Under the pieces are notes generated by a model. That model did no database searches. It was not told where the DNA came from and saw only the letters and a program-made list of their open reading frames with translations. The position numbers and the translations under genes were made by a program. 64,000 bases of DNA from JBBQFC01 sp038321615. GTDB lineage: Bacteria > Bacteroidota > Bacteroidia > Flavobacteriales_D > Cryomorphaceae. The stretch is from the NCBI GenBank assembly GCA_038321615.1, contig JBBQFC010000001.1:1-64000 (forward strand). The letters are read 5' to 3'. Position 1 is the first letter of the stretch; the number at the start of each line of letters is the position of its first letter. This document shows positions 53,501 through 62,032 of the stretch, in pieces.

Positions 53501-54909
53501 ACGAGTGGGTGGAGCTGAATCGCTTTTCCTTCGATCAATTTTGGTTGGAAAGCCTGAATACCCAAGCGGTGAAGGGTCGGGGCGCGGTTAAGCAGTACGG
53601 GGTGCCCTTTCAATATGCTTTCGAGAATATCCCAAACTACAGGCTCTTTGCGATCTACAATTTTCTTGGCCGATTTCACTGTTTTCACGATGCCTCGCTC
53701 AATCATTTTGCGAATAATGAACGGCTTGTAAAGCTCCGCAGCCATATCTTTTGGCAAACCGCATTCGTGCAATTTCAAATCGGGACCAACCACAATTACG
53801 GAACGCGCTGAATAGTCAACCCGTTTACCGAGAAGGTTTTGGCGGAATCGACCTTGCTTTCCTTTCAAACTATCGGAAAGTGACTTCAAAGGTCGGTTTG
53901 ATTCTGTTTTAACGGCGCTCGATTTACGCGAGTTGTCGAAAAGTGAGTCAACGGCTTCCTGAAGCATACGCTTCTCGTTTCGAAGAATTACCTCTGGGGC
54001 TTTGATTTCGATGAGTCGCTTCAAGCGATTGTTTCGGATGATCACCCTTCGGTAAAGGTCGTTCAAGTCGGAAGTTGCAAATCGGCCTCCATCAAGCGGC
54101 ACAAGTGGACGTAGTTCTGGTGGAATTACCGGAACTACTTTCACCACCATCCATTCCGGACGGTTGGTAATACGCGTGTTCGCATCGCGGAAAGCTTCAA
54201 CTACTTGCAGACGCTTTAAGGCTTCGTTTTTACGTTGCTGTGAGGTCTCGGTGTTTGCTTTATGACGCAAATCATAAGACAGTTCATCGAGATTAGTGGT
54301 TCGTAGAAGATCGTGAAGCGCATCGGCTCCCATTTTTGCCACGAACTTGTTTGGATCGGCGTCGTCGAGGTATTGATTCTCCTTCGGCATCACCTCTAAA
54401 ATATCGAGGTATTCTTCTTCCGTAAGGAAATCAAGACGTAGCAGATCGTCGCCCGTTGGGCCTTTGCCAGTTCCCGGGTTGATTACCACGTAGCGCTCAT
54501 AGTAGATAATCTGGTCGAGCTTCTTGGTAGGCAATCCTAGCAAGTAGCCGATTTTATTTGGCAACGATTTGAAATACCAAATGTGAGCCACAGGCACCAC
54601 GAGGCTGATATGCCCCATGCGCTCGCGACGCACTTTCTTTTCGGTAACTTCTACACCGCAGCGGTCGCAAACGATCCCTTTGTAACGGATACGCTTGTAC
54701 TTACCACAGTGGCATTCGTAATCTTTGACCGGGCCGAAAATTCGCTCGCAAAATAATCCGTCGCGCTCGGGCTTATAGGTTCGGTAATTAATGGTTTCGG
54801 GTTTCAATACCTCGCCATAGCTGCGCTCGAGTATTTGCTCGGGCGAAGCAAGGCTGATGGTAATACTATTGAAACCGGCGTTTACTTTGGTGTCCTTTTT
54901 TAAGGCCAT
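50584..54909 (-). CDS. rpoC: RNA polymerase beta' subunit
   Basis: 1441 residues, normal for Bacteroidota. Zinc-binding CHCGKYKRIRYKGIVCDRC near residue 66; catalytic NADFDGDQM (Mg-binding aspartates) at ~470; second zinc site with CGTLRGL and CALCYGRNL; C-terminal G loop and tail ending ELEVNN. The beta' subunit forms half of the active centre. Start is ATG at 54909. It follows rpoB by 37 bases and ends just before a strong terminator hairpin. Confidence 0.98.
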   Translation of the reverse strand: MALKKDTKVNAGFNSITISLASPEQILERSYGEVLKPETINYRTYKPERDGLFCERIFGPVKDYECHCGKYKRIRYKGIVCDRCGVEVTEKKVRRERMGHISLVVPVAHIWYFKSLPNKIGYLLGLPTKKLDQIIYYERYVVINPGTGKGPTGDDLLRLDFLTEEEYLDILEVMPKENQYLDDADPNKFVAKMGADALHDLLRTTNLDELSYDLRHKANTETSQQRKNEALKRLQVVEAFRDANTRITNRPEWMVVKVVPVIPPELRPLVPLDGGRFATSDLNDLYRRVIIRNNRLKRLIEIKAPEVILRNEKRMLQEAVDSLFDNSRKSSAVKTESNRPLKSLSDSLKGKQGRFRQNLLGKRVDYSARSVIVVGPDLKLHECGLPKDMAAELYKPFIIRKMIERGIVKTVKSAKKIVDRKEPVVWDILESILKGHPVLLNRAPTLHRLGIQAFQPKLIEGKAIQLHPLVCTAFNADFDGDQMAVHLPLGHAAILEAQILMLASHNILNPANGAPIAVPSQDMVLGLYYITKGRKTEGDVIVKGEGKIFYSAEEVEIAYNEGKLALHAHIKFRFEKFDKTTELIETTTGRVLFNNVVPKQMGYINSVLTKKALRDIIGDVIKEVGMARAARFLDDIKELGFYMAFKGGLSFNLTDVIIPEEKVMLVEKAKGEVDSVMENYSMGLITNNERYNQIIDIWTHTNSKLTNILMDRLKNDKQGFNSIYMMFDSGARGSKEQIRQLSGMRGLMAKPQKSGATGGQDIIENPILSNFKEGLSILEYFISTHGARKGLADTALKTADAGYLTRRLVDVAQDVVIRNEDCGTLRGLMASALKKNEEVVETLYERILGRTVVHDVLHPETGDLLAESSQQITESIAKAIELAGIDEVEIRSVLTCEERQGVCALCYGRNLSTGRMVERGEAVGVIAAQSIGEPGTQLTLRTFHVGGTASNIADESEIKAKADGIVEIDELRTVTQNAKDPNTGDMAERVIVVGRSGEMKLTDAKTGVVLATNNVPYGSELLVKPGSKVKRGDVICKWDPYNAVIITENAGVIKFENFEDGITYRDEVDEQTGYREKVITERRDKKKNPTINIYDAKAKEIVKSYNLPVGAHVSVAEGQVVLIGVVIAKIPRVSGKSGDITGGLPRVTELFEARNPSNPAVVSEIDGIVSYGKIKRGNREIQVESKTGEKKKYLVSLSKHILVQENDFVKAGQSLSDGAITPGDILAIEGPTKVQEYLVNEVQEVYRLQGVKINDKHFEIIVRQMMRKVEIEDQGDTRFLEKQSVEKLDFMEQNDAMFGMKVVVDGGDSPNLKPGMIISARKLRDENSQLKRKDLKQIDSRDAIPATSRPLLQGITRASLQTASFISAASFQETTKVLNEAAVSGKRDDLLGLKENVIVGHLIPAGSGMREFGNVIVGSQADMDMLKSGAVEAEEELEVNN

Positions 54910-54946
54910 GATAGTTCCTTTTATTTGAAATAATCAATTAAAGCGC

Positions 54947-57900
54947 TTAGTCAAGCGAAATATTCAGTCCAAGACCTCCCAATTCGTGCAGAAGCACGTT
55001 GAATGATTCTGGAATACCAGGTTCAGGCAAATTGTCGCCTTTCACAATGGCTTCGTACGCTTTGGCACGTCCTACCACGTCGTCTGACTTCACAGTAAGC
55101 ACTTCGCGAAGGATGTTGGCAGCACCGAATGCTTCGAGTGCCCAAACTTCCATCTCTCCGAAACGCTGACCGCCAAACTGCGCCTTACCACCCAACGGTT
55201 GCTGCGTAATAAGTGAGTATGGACCAATCGATCGGGCGTGCATTTTATCGTCAACCATGTGCGCCAATTTCAGCATGTAGATTACTCCTACGGTAGCGGG
55301 TTGGTCGAAATGATCGCCGGTACCCCCATCGCGTAGTTGTGTAACCCCAAACTTAGGAAGGCCTGCTTTCTCTGTATAGGAATTGATATCGTCGATCGAT
55401 GCTCCGTCAAAAATTGGCGTTGCAAATTTCAACCCGAGCTTCTCGCCGGCCCATCCGAGTACGGTCTCATAAATCTGACCAAGGTTCATACGCGATGGTA
55501 CTCCCAATGGATTAAGCACGATATCTACCGGTGTACCATCGTCGAGGTACGGCATATCTTCTTTACGAACGATTCGCGCAACAATACCTTTATTACCGTG
55601 GCGACCAGCCATCTTATCACCCACTTTCAGCTTGCGCTTTTTGGCGATATAGACTTTAGCGAGTTTCAAAATACCACTTGGCAATTCATCGCCAATCGTA
55701 ATTTGGAATTTTTGACGCTTATGCGCTCCTATAAAGTCATTTTGCTTGATGTTAAAGTTGTGGATCAAACGCTTAATCTGCTCATTAATCCCGTCGTCGG
55801 TAGTCCATCGGCTTGGATTCACCACGCCAAATTCTACTGCCATAAGCGCTTTCTGCGAAAACTTAACGCCCTTCTTGATGAGTTCTTCCTTGAAGTTATT
55901 GAACACCCCTTGCGAAGTTTTGCCCAATACCAATTTGGATAATTTCTCGATCAATCGATTTTTGAGTTCTGCAGTGTCCTTGTCAAAATTCTTGTCGAGT
56001 TCATCTACAAGCGATTTCTCAGAAATTTTTGATTTGGGCGTTTTAATCGCTTTCGTGAAAAGCTTCTTATCGATAACCACGCCGCGAAGCGATGGTGGTG
56101 CCTTTAGCGATGCATCTTTCACATCGCCGGCTTTGTCGCCAAAGATAGCGCGGAGAAGTTTTTCTTCTGGCGAAGGGTCTGTTTCTCCTTTCGGAGTAAT
56201 TTTCCCAATTAAAATATCGCCTTCCTTAATCTCGGCTCCGATGCGGATCATACCGTTCTCATCGAGGTCTTTGGTGGCTTCTTCGCTCACGTTTGGAATA
56301 TCGGGGGTGAGTTCTTCCTGTCCGCGCTTTGTATCGCGCACTTCAAGAATGTACTCGTCGATATGGATCGATGTGAATATATCTTCGCGAACTACTTCTT
56401 CGCTGATTACAATTGCATCTTCAAAGTTGTACCCTTTCCAAGGCATGAAGGCCACTTTCAGGTTACGGCCGATAGCCAACTCCCCTTTCTCGGTAGAGTA
56501 GCCTTCGCTCATCACATCGCCTTTAGAAACTTTATCGCCTCTTTTTACAATCGGGCGGAGGTTCATGCATGTTCCTTGGTTTGTTTTCAGAAATTTCACA
56601 AGGGAATATTCCTTCGTATCTCCATCGAAACTAACCAATTGCTCTTCTTCCGATCGGTTGTAATTCACAATGATCTTCTGAGCATCTACATACTCTACTA
56701 CTCCTTCGCCTTCGGCTGTGATAAGAACGCGTGAGTCGCGAGCCACCAATGGTTCGAGACCAGTTCCGATAATCGGAGCTTGCGGACGCATCAACGGCAC
56801 TGCCTGGCGCATCATATTCGAACCCATCAAAGCACGGTTAGCATCATCGTGCTCCAGGAATGGAATCAACGATGCGGCAATGGATGCAATTTGGTTTGGA
56901 GCTACGTCTATTAAGTCGATATCATTCGGCTCAACTACTGGGAAGTCGCCTTCTTTACGCGCTTTCACGCTTCCGGGCTCAAACGAACCTTTTTCAGATA
57001 CCCGAGCGTTAGCCTGAGCAATCATTTTCTCGTCTTCTTCTTCAGCACTGAGGAAAAGTGGCTCACTTTTTAAGTCCACTTGTCCGTCTTTTACGGTGCG
57101 GTAAGGAGTTTCAATAAATCCGAGTCGATTGATTTTTGCGAATACGCAAAGCGAAGAGATCAAACCAATGTTTGGTCCTTCCGGTGTTTCGATCGTACAA
57201 AGACGACCGTAATGCGTGTAGTGAACGTCGCGGACTTCAAATCCAGCTCGCTCACGCGAGAGACCACCTGGCCCAAGTGCCGACATACGGCGCTTGTGGG
57301 TAACCTCTGCAAGCGGGTTGGTTTGATCCATAAACTGCGAAAGCTGGTTGGTACCAAAGAAGGAATTGATAACCGAAGAAAGAGTCTTCGCGTTGATCAA
57401 ATCGGTCGGAGTAAATACCTCGTTATCGCGCACATTCATTCGCTCGCGGATGGTTCGTGCCATACGGGCAAGACCAACGCCAAACTGGTTGTGCAATTGC
57501 TCACCTACTGTTCGCACACGTCGGTTGCTCAAGTGGTCGATATCATCTACATCTGTGTTGCTATTGATCAAATCGATCAGATACTTGATGATTTTGATAA
57601 TGTCTTCACGGGTGAGCGTTCGCTCTTCATAGCCTGTTTGAAGGCCCAATTTTTTATTGATTCGGAATCGACCTACTTCACCTAAATCATATCGGGTTTC
57701 GGAGAAGAATAATTTGTCTATTACTCCACGGGCAGTTTCCAAATCTGGTGGCTCGGCATTTCGAAGCTGTCGGTAGATGTGTTCTACCGCTTCTTTCTCT
57801 GAGTTGGAAGTATCTTTTTGAAGCGTGTTGTAGATGATCGAGAAGTCGGCGCTATTGGAATTTTCCTTGTGCAGAATTACCGTTTTAACCCCGGCATCTA

Positions 57901-58762
57901 GAATAGCATCAACGTGGGTATCTTCTATAATCGTTTCACGATCGATGATTACTTCGTTTCGCTCGATGGAAACTACTTCTCCTGTATCTTCGTCAACGAA
58001 GTCTTCGATCCAGGTTTTAAGAACCCTGGCCGCGAGTTTCCGACCTACAAGTTTCTTGGCTCCCGTTTTGGTGATCTTCACCTCATCGGCGAGATCAAAT
58101 ATTTCGAGAATATCTTTATCGCTTTCGTAACCAATAGCTCGTAAGAGTGTGGTAACCGGAAGTTTCTTTTTTCGGTCAATGTACGCGTACATTACCGCAT
58201 TAATATCGGTAGCAAATTCGATCCACGATCCTTTAAAAGGGATAACGCGGGCGGAATAAAGCTTCGTCCCGTTTGCGTGCCGGCTTTGGCCGAAGAACAC
58301 ACCCGGCGATCGGTGAAGTTGAGACACAATAACGCGCTCGGCACCGTTGATCACAAACGAACCTTGCGGAGTCATATAAGGGATGGTACCCAAATAGACA
58401 TCCTGCACGATGGTCTCGAAATCTTCGTGCTCTGGGTCGGTGCAGTAAAGTTTTAGCTTGGCCTTAAGTGGCACAGCATAAGTAAGCCCGCGCTCCACAC
58501 ATTCTTGCATGCTGTAGCGGGGTGGGTCAATAAAGTAATCGAGAAACTCTAATACAAATTGATTTCGGGTATCGGTAATCGGGAAGTTCTCGCTAAAAAC
58601 CTGGAAGAGACCTTCTTGCGCGCGGTCGTCGGGGTTTGTTTCAAGCTGGAAAAATTCGCGAAAAGATTTTAACTGAACTTCGAGGAAATCTGGGTAATCA
58701 ATAAGGTGTCGACTCGAAGCGAAATTAATGCGCTCGTTTGATTTATTCTTTAGGGTAGCCAA
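54947..58762 (-). CDS. rpoB: RNA polymerase beta subunit
   Basis: 1271 residues. The opening NERINFASSRHLIDYPDFLEVQL fits Bacteroidota rpoB; the rifampicin region FFGTNQLSQFMDQTNPLAEVTHKRRMSALGPGGLSRERAG is complete and shows no obvious resistance change (QLSQFMDQ, HKRR, GPGG); the C-terminal GGKAQFGGQRFGEMEVWALEA is intact. The only plausible start is TTG at 58762, giving ATLKNKSNE. Located 121 bases after rplL, with a hairpin between them. Confidence 0.98.
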   Translation of the reverse strand: MATLKNKSNERINFASSRHLIDYPDFLEVQLKSFREFFQLETNPDDRAQEGLFQVFSENFPITDTRNQFVLEFLDYFIDPPRYSMQECVERGLTYAVPLKAKLKLYCTDPEHEDFETIVQDVYLGTIPYMTPQGSFVINGAERVIVSQLHRSPGVFFGQSRHANGTKLYSARVIPFKGSWIEFATDINAVMYAYIDRKKKLPVTTLLRAIGYESDKDILEIFDLADEVKITKTGAKKLVGRKLAARVLKTWIEDFVDEDTGEVVSIERNEVIIDRETIIEDTHVDAILDAGVKTVILHKENSNSADFSIIYNTLQKDTSNSEKEAVEHIYRQLRNAEPPDLETARGVIDKLFFSETRYDLGEVGRFRINKKLGLQTGYEERTLTREDIIKIIKYLIDLINSNTDVDDIDHLSNRRVRTVGEQLHNQFGVGLARMARTIRERMNVRDNEVFTPTDLINAKTLSSVINSFFGTNQLSQFMDQTNPLAEVTHKRRMSALGPGGLSRERAGFEVRDVHYTHYGRLCTIETPEGPNIGLISSLCVFAKINRLGFIETPYRTVKDGQVDLKSEPLFLSAEEEDEKMIAQANARVSEKGSFEPGSVKARKEGDFPVVEPNDIDLIDVAPNQIASIAASLIPFLEHDDANRALMGSNMMRQAVPLMRPQAPIIGTGLEPLVARDSRVLITAEGEGVVEYVDAQKIIVNYNRSEEEQLVSFDGDTKEYSLVKFLKTNQGTCMNLRPIVKRGDKVSKGDVMSEGYSTEKGELAIGRNLKVAFMPWKGYNFEDAIVISEEVVREDIFTSIHIDEYILEVRDTKRGQEELTPDIPNVSEEATKDLDENGMIRIGAEIKEGDILIGKITPKGETDPSPEEKLLRAIFGDKAGDVKDASLKAPPSLRGVVIDKKLFTKAIKTPKSKISEKSLVDELDKNFDKDTAELKNRLIEKLSKLVLGKTSQGVFNNFKEELIKKGVKFSQKALMAVEFGVVNPSRWTTDDGINEQIKRLIHNFNIKQNDFIGAHKRQKFQITIGDELPSGILKLAKVYIAKKRKLKVGDKMAGRHGNKGIVARIVRKEDMPYLDDGTPVDIVLNPLGVPSRMNLGQIYETVLGWAGEKLGLKFATPIFDGASIDDINSYTEKAGLPKFGVTQLRDGGTGDHFDQPATVGVIYMLKLAHMVDDKMHARSIGPYSLITQQPLGGKAQFGGQRFGEMEVWALEAFGAANILREVLTVKSDDVVGRAKAYEAIVKGDNLPEPGIPESFNVLLHELGGLGLNISLD

Positions 58763-58813
58763 GACTGTGGAAATTTGGGTTTAACAAGGAACGCTCAGGT
58801 GAGTGTCAGGGGT

Positions 58814-58860
58814 AAAAAAGGGTTTAGGTCGCCCCGAAATGGAGCAACCTAAACCTTAAC
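58814..58860 (-). terminator. Attenuator-type hairpin between rplL and rpoB
   Basis: On the minus strand AAGGTTTAGGT pairs with ACCTAAACCCTT (one bulge), extended by TGCTCC/GGGGCG, and is followed by six T. It lies 27 bases after the rplL stop and ~52 before rpoB. The position matches the well-known attenuator between rplL and rpoB in E. coli that lowers polymerase relative to ribosomal protein expression. Confidence 0.65.
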
Positions 58861-58883
58861 AGGATAATTGGAAAGTTGTTTTG

Positions 58884-59264
58884 TTACTTAATTTCAACTT
58901 CCGCGCCGGCTTCTATAAGTTGTGCTTTGAGTGACTCGGCTTCTTCTTTCGAAACGCCCTCCTTGACAGGAGCAGGAGCACCGTCAACTAAAGCTTTAGC
59001 TTCTTTCAAGCCAAGTCCGGTTAGGTCTTTCACGAGTTTAACAACACCGAGTTTAGCGGCACCAGCAGATTTAAGGATTACATCAAAAGATGTTTTCTCT
59101 TCTACTTCAGCAGCATCTCCGCCACCAGCACCTGGGGCGGCCATTACAGCAGCAGCTGCAGCAGGCTCTATACCATGAGTTTCCTTAAGGTAAGCTGCAA
59201 GCTCGTTTACTTCCTTTACGGTAAGGTTAACCAATTGGTCACCTAAAGTTTTAACGTCAGACAT
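58884..59264 (-). CDS. rplL: 50S ribosomal protein L7/L12
   Basis: 126 residues. N-terminal dimerisation helix (LGDQLVNLTVKEVNELAAYL), Ala/Gly/Pro-rich hinge (AAAAVMAAPGAGGGD), and the factor-binding C-terminal domain (KSAGAAKLGVVKLVKDLTGLGLKEAKALVDGAP). It forms the ribosomal stalk with L10 and recruits translation factors. It follows rplJ by 43 bases and is normally made in excess over other ribosomal proteins. The attenuator hairpin lies just downstream. Confidence 0.98.
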   Translation of the reverse strand: MSDVKTLGDQLVNLTVKEVNELAAYLKETHGIEPAAAAAVMAAPGAGGGDAAEVEEKTSFDVILKSAGAAKLGVVKLVKDLTGLGLKEAKALVDGAPAPVKEGVSKEEAESLKAQLIEAGAEVEIK

Positions 59265-59307
59265 TTTATTCTTGTTTTAAGTTGTTGATTCTTGTTGTGT
59301 TAATTAA

Positions 59308-59826
59308 TTAGCGGTCGGAAAGTGTTTTCACTAAGCCAGCAATGGTGTGCCCGCCAGATTGAAGGGCGCCAAGTACATTCCTAACAGGTGATTGAAGGAG
59401 GCCGATAACTTCTCCGATAAGCTGCTCTTTCGATTTAATATCGATCAAGGCCTGGAGTTGGTCATCGCCTATATAACACGATTCTTCCACGTAAGCCCCT
59501 TTCAAGGCGGGCTTCGTGTCCTTTTTTCTAAACTCTTTGATGAGTTTGGCGGGAGCATTGCTCGCCTCCGCGGTCATCACTGCCGTTGGGCCCCCAAGCA
59601 CAGAATATAACTCGCTGAAATCTTTGCCTTCAACACGTTCAAACGCTTTCATCAGTAAGGTGTTCTTTACCACTGTAAGCGTTACGTTTTTGCTGTAACA
59701 AATCCTTCGTAAGTTAGAAGTGCGCTCGGCGCTTAGCCCAGAGGCATCGGCGAGATAGATTACATTGTTGGCTGTGAGCGTTTGAACTAGATCGTCAATC
59801 TGCTGATTCTTCTCTTGTTTTGTCAT
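59308..59826 (-). CDS. rplJ: 50S ribosomal protein L10
   Basis: 172 residues. L10 signature near the N-terminus (LTANNVIYLADASGLSAERTSNLRR), then LTVVKNTLLMKAFE, and FRKKDTKPALKGAYVEES. The C-terminal helix, where L7/L12 dimers bind, ends with GLVKTLSDR. L10 is the stalk base and often feeds back on its own mRNA leader; I see no clear leader structure in the 19-base gap after rplA, so that control, if present, uses coding sequence. Confidence 0.97.
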   Translation of the reverse strand: MTKQEKNQQIDDLVQTLTANNVIYLADASGLSAERTSNLRRICYSKNVTLTVVKNTLLMKAFERVEGKDFSELYSVLGGPTAVMTAEASNAPAKLIKEFRKKDTKPALKGAYVEESCYIGDDQLQALIDIKSKEQLIGEVIGLLQSPVRNVLGALQSGGHTIAGLVKTLSDR

Positions 59827-59845
59827 TTCTTCAGATTTTAATCAG

Positions 59846-60532
59846 TTATGCCGATTTGGTTTCGATCTTCACACTCGGCGACATGGTGCCGCTTATGTGA
59901 ATGCTCTTAATGTAAATGCCTTTTGCAGCGGTTGGCTTAAGTTTGAGCAAAGTCTGGATCACTTCGTGAGCGTTTTCTTTGATTTTACTTGCTTCGAATG
60001 AAGCCTTGCCAACCGATGCATGAACGATGCCGTATTTATCGACTTTGAAATCGATCTTTCCAGCTTTTACGTCTTGCACAGCCTTCGCAACGTCCATCGT
60101 TACGGTTCCAGTCTTCGGGTTAGGCATCAATCCGCGGGGTCCGAGGATTCGTCCTAAAGCGCCGACTTTACCCATTACGTTTGGAGTTGTAATGATTACG
60201 TCTACGTCGGTCCAGCCGCCTTTGATCTTCTCAATGTAGTCGTCGAGTCCAACGAAATCTGCACCTGCTTCCAGGGCTTCATCGTTTTTCTCGGGACCGC
60301 AAAGTACAAGAACGCGTACGTCTTTTCCGGTACCATGTGGGAGCGACACACTGCCTCTCACCATTTGGTTTGCTTTTCGTGGGTCAACACCAAGGCGAAC
60401 GGCCAAGTCAATTGATGCATCAAATTTGCCACTGGAGATTTCTCTCACAATGCCTGATGCTTCATCGAGCGAATAGCTCTTTGACACGTCGTATTTGCTC
60501 AGTGCTTCTTTTCTTTTTTTAGATATTCGCAT
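59846..60532 (-). CDS. rplA: 50S ribosomal protein L1
   Basis: 228 residues, standard size. Characteristic segments: SIDLAVRLGVDPRKANQMVRG, LPHGTGKDVRVLVL, GPEKNDEALEAGADFVG, and MGKVGALGRILGPRGLMPNPKTGTV. L1 binds 23S rRNA at the E-site stalk and commonly represses its own operon by binding its mRNA. It follows rplK by 10 bases. The basic N-terminus (MRISKKRKEALSK) is intact. Confidence 0.98.
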   Translation of the reverse strand: MRISKKRKEALSKYDVSKSYSLDEASGIVREISSGKFDASIDLAVRLGVDPRKANQMVRGSVSLPHGTGKDVRVLVLCGPEKNDEALEAGADFVGLDDYIEKIKGGWTDVDVIITTPNVMGKVGALGRILGPRGLMPNPKTGTVTMDVAKAVQDVKAGKIDFKVDKYGIVHASVGKASFEASKIKENAHEVIQTLLKLKPTAAKGIYIKSIHISGTMSPSVKIETKSA

Positions 60533-60542
60533 AGCAAAAGTT

Positions 60543-60986
60543 TTAGTTGTTATACGGGTTTTTGCCTTTTACATTAAGCCCCATACTGCGTGCAGTTCCC
60601 GCTATCATGCTCATCGCCGATTGTAGCGTAAAGCAATTAAGGTCTGGCATTTTGTCTTCTGCGATCGCTTTAATCTGATCCCAGGAAACACTCCCTACCT
60701 TGGTGCGGTTTGATTCTGCCGATCCACTTTTAATCTTGGCGGCGTCTTTCAACTGTATTGCTGCTGGTGGCGTTTTAACGACAAAGTCAAAAGACTTATC
60801 GGCATAAACGGTGATAACAACGGGTAGAACTTTACCAGCTTGATCTTGTGTGCGAGCGTTGAACTGCTTGCAAAACTCCATAATGTTCACCCCTTTCGAA
60901 CCTAATGCAGGTCCTACTGGTGGCGATGGGTTTGCAGCTCCTCCTTTTACTTGGAGTTTGATCAGCCCGGTTACTTCTCTAGCCAT
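60543..60986 (-). CDS. rplK: 50S ribosomal protein L11
   Basis: 147 residues. KLQVKGGAANPSPPVGPALG is the conserved N-terminus, MEFCKQFNARTQDQAGKVLPVVITVYADKSF follows, and the C-terminal RNA-binding part includes SWDQIKAIAEDKMPDLNCFTLQSAMSMIAGTARSMG. It binds the GTPase-associated centre of 23S rRNA, site of thiostrepton action. Ninety bases separate it from nusG. Confidence 0.98.
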   Translation of the reverse strand: MAREVTGLIKLQVKGGAANPSPPVGPALGSKGVNIMEFCKQFNARTQDQAGKVLPVVITVYADKSFDFVVKTPPAAIQLKDAAKIKSGSAESNRTKVGSVSWDQIKAIAEDKMPDLNCFTLQSAMSMIAGTARSMGLNVKGKNPYNN

Positions 60987-61076
60987 TTCAAGTTTTATTT
61001 ATGATGTATTGATTCAGAGTTATTGGAAGCACTTCAAATCTCACAAGTTGAAGTATAGCTCTGTTGAATCCAGGTT

Positions 61077-61634
61077 TTAAGCGTCTTTTTCTACTTGCAT
61101 GTAGCCCAGTTCGAGTGGAGTCTTTCTTCCGAAAATCTTCACCATTACTTTGAGCTTTTTCTTTTCTTCGTTTATCTCTTCTATTACACCGTTGAAATTA
61201 TTAAACGGTCCGTCGATTACTTTCACGCTTTCGCCAATTACGAAAGGAATGTTCAATTCTTCTTCACTCACAGCGAGTTCGTCTACCTTGCCGAGTATGC
61301 GGTTAACTTCGCTTGTTCGGAGTGGTACAGGATCTCCACCTTTCTCGGCTCCTAAAAAGCCAATAACGTTATTCACATTCTTGATAAGGTGAGGAACTTC
61401 CCCAACCAAATCGGCTTCAATCATAACATAGCCCGGGAAGAAGTTGCGCTCCTTGCTGATTTTCTTTCCATTTCTGATTTGGAAAATCTTTTCGGTGGGA
61501 ATAAGAACCTGACTAACGAAATCGTCGAGCTTGGCTCGCTTCACTTCGAGTTCAATCATGTCTTTTACCTTCTTCTCCTTACCGCTGATGGCGCGCACCA
61601 CGTACCATTTTTTGGTAGTCTTAGTTTCTGTCAT
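61077..61634 (-). CDS. nusG: Transcription termination/antitermination protein NusG
   Basis: 185 residues from the ATG at 61634; a GTG three codons upstream is possible. The NGN domain begins KWYVVRAISGKEKKVKDMI and includes FFPGYVMIEADL; the C-terminal KOW domain holds ESVKVIDGPFNNFNGVIEEINEEKKKLKVMVKIFGR. NusG couples RNA polymerase to Rho, NusE or the ribosome. Gap to secE is 12 bases. Confidence 0.97.
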   Translation of the reverse strand: MTETKTTKKWYVVRAISGKEKKVKDMIELEVKRAKLDDFVSQVLIPTEKIFQIRNGKKISKERNFFPGYVMIEADLVGEVPHLIKNVNNVIGFLGAEKGGDPVPLRTSEVNRILGKVDELAVSEEELNIPFVIGESVKVIDGPFNNFNGVIEEINEEKKKLKVMVKIFGRKTPLELGYMQVEKDA

Positions 61635-61646
61635 GGTTTCCACAGA

Positions 61647-61883
61647 TTAAATACCGCTGAGCGCTTGGTATATATATCCCAAAATACCCCGCCACTCAAA
61701 GCCTTCGCCCGAAACGATTTGTACTCCGAAGATGTAGTCCATTAAGAAAATGATGAGCGCAATAATAACAGAAGTAACCAAAACTAAAATGGAGCTACTC
61801 TGCAATTGCTTCCAGGTGGGCCAAGTTACCTTGTGCACCAACTCTTCGTACGACTCTTGAAATGTTGTTTTTAAACTAGCCAC
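61647..61883 (-). CDS. secE: Preprotein translocase subunit SecE
   Basis: 78 residues from a GTG at 61883. A longer frame to GTG 61901 would begin inside the tRNA-Trp 3' end, so I prefer the later one; there is no ATG at all. The conserved amphipathic segment ESYEELVHKVTWPTWKQLQSSS is followed by the single transmembrane helix (ILVLVTSVIIALIIFLMDYIFG) and a C-terminal tail, the small one-helix SecE of most bacteria. SecE holds SecY in the SecYEG channel. Confidence 0.93.
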   Translation of the reverse strand: MASLKTTFQESYEELVHKVTWPTWKQLQSSSILVLVTSVIIALIIFLMDYIFGVQIVSGEGFEWRGILGYIYQALSGI

Positions 61884-61898
61884 TGTATTCGTTATTTG

Positions 61899-61971
61899 CA
61901 CGGGAGGTAAGACTCGAACTCACGACCTAAGGTTTTGGAGACCTCCGCTCTACCAACTGAGCTACACCCGT
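61899..61971 (-). tRNA. tRNA-Trp (anticodon CCA)
   Basis: The anticodon stem GAGGT/ACCTT encloses loop CTCCAAA, giving CCA. D-arm GCTC/GAGC and T-arm GTGAG-TTCGAGT-CTTAC are regular. The acceptor stem has a U-U pair at 6-67 (T6 facing T67). The position between tuf and secE is the conserved one in Bacteroidota. CCA is not encoded. Confidence 0.93.
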
Positions 61972-61984
61972 TTATTGACAGGTA

Positions 61985-62011
61985 AAGGTGAGCACCATAG
62001 ATGCTCACCTT
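61985..62011 (-). terminator. Hairpin between tuf and tRNA-Trp
   Basis: AAGGTGAGCA (61985-61994) and TGCTCACCTT (62002-62011) form a perfect 10-pair stem with a 7-base loop, 21 bases after the tuf stop. On the minus strand only three T follow, so this is a weak terminator or an RNase processing hairpin that separates tuf mRNA from the tRNA and secE. Confidence 0.55.
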
Positions 62012-62032
62012 CCCTGTTGAATATATGTTTAA

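Noticed and set aside
55746..56501. Plus-strand open frame of 251 codons
   Set aside because: It is antisense to rpoB, has no motif and a skewed Ser-rich composition expected from the reverse reading of a conserved gene.
57327..57530. Rifampicin-resistance change in rpoB
   Set aside because: The QLSQFMDQ, THKRR and GPGGLSRE segments look wild type for the phylum.
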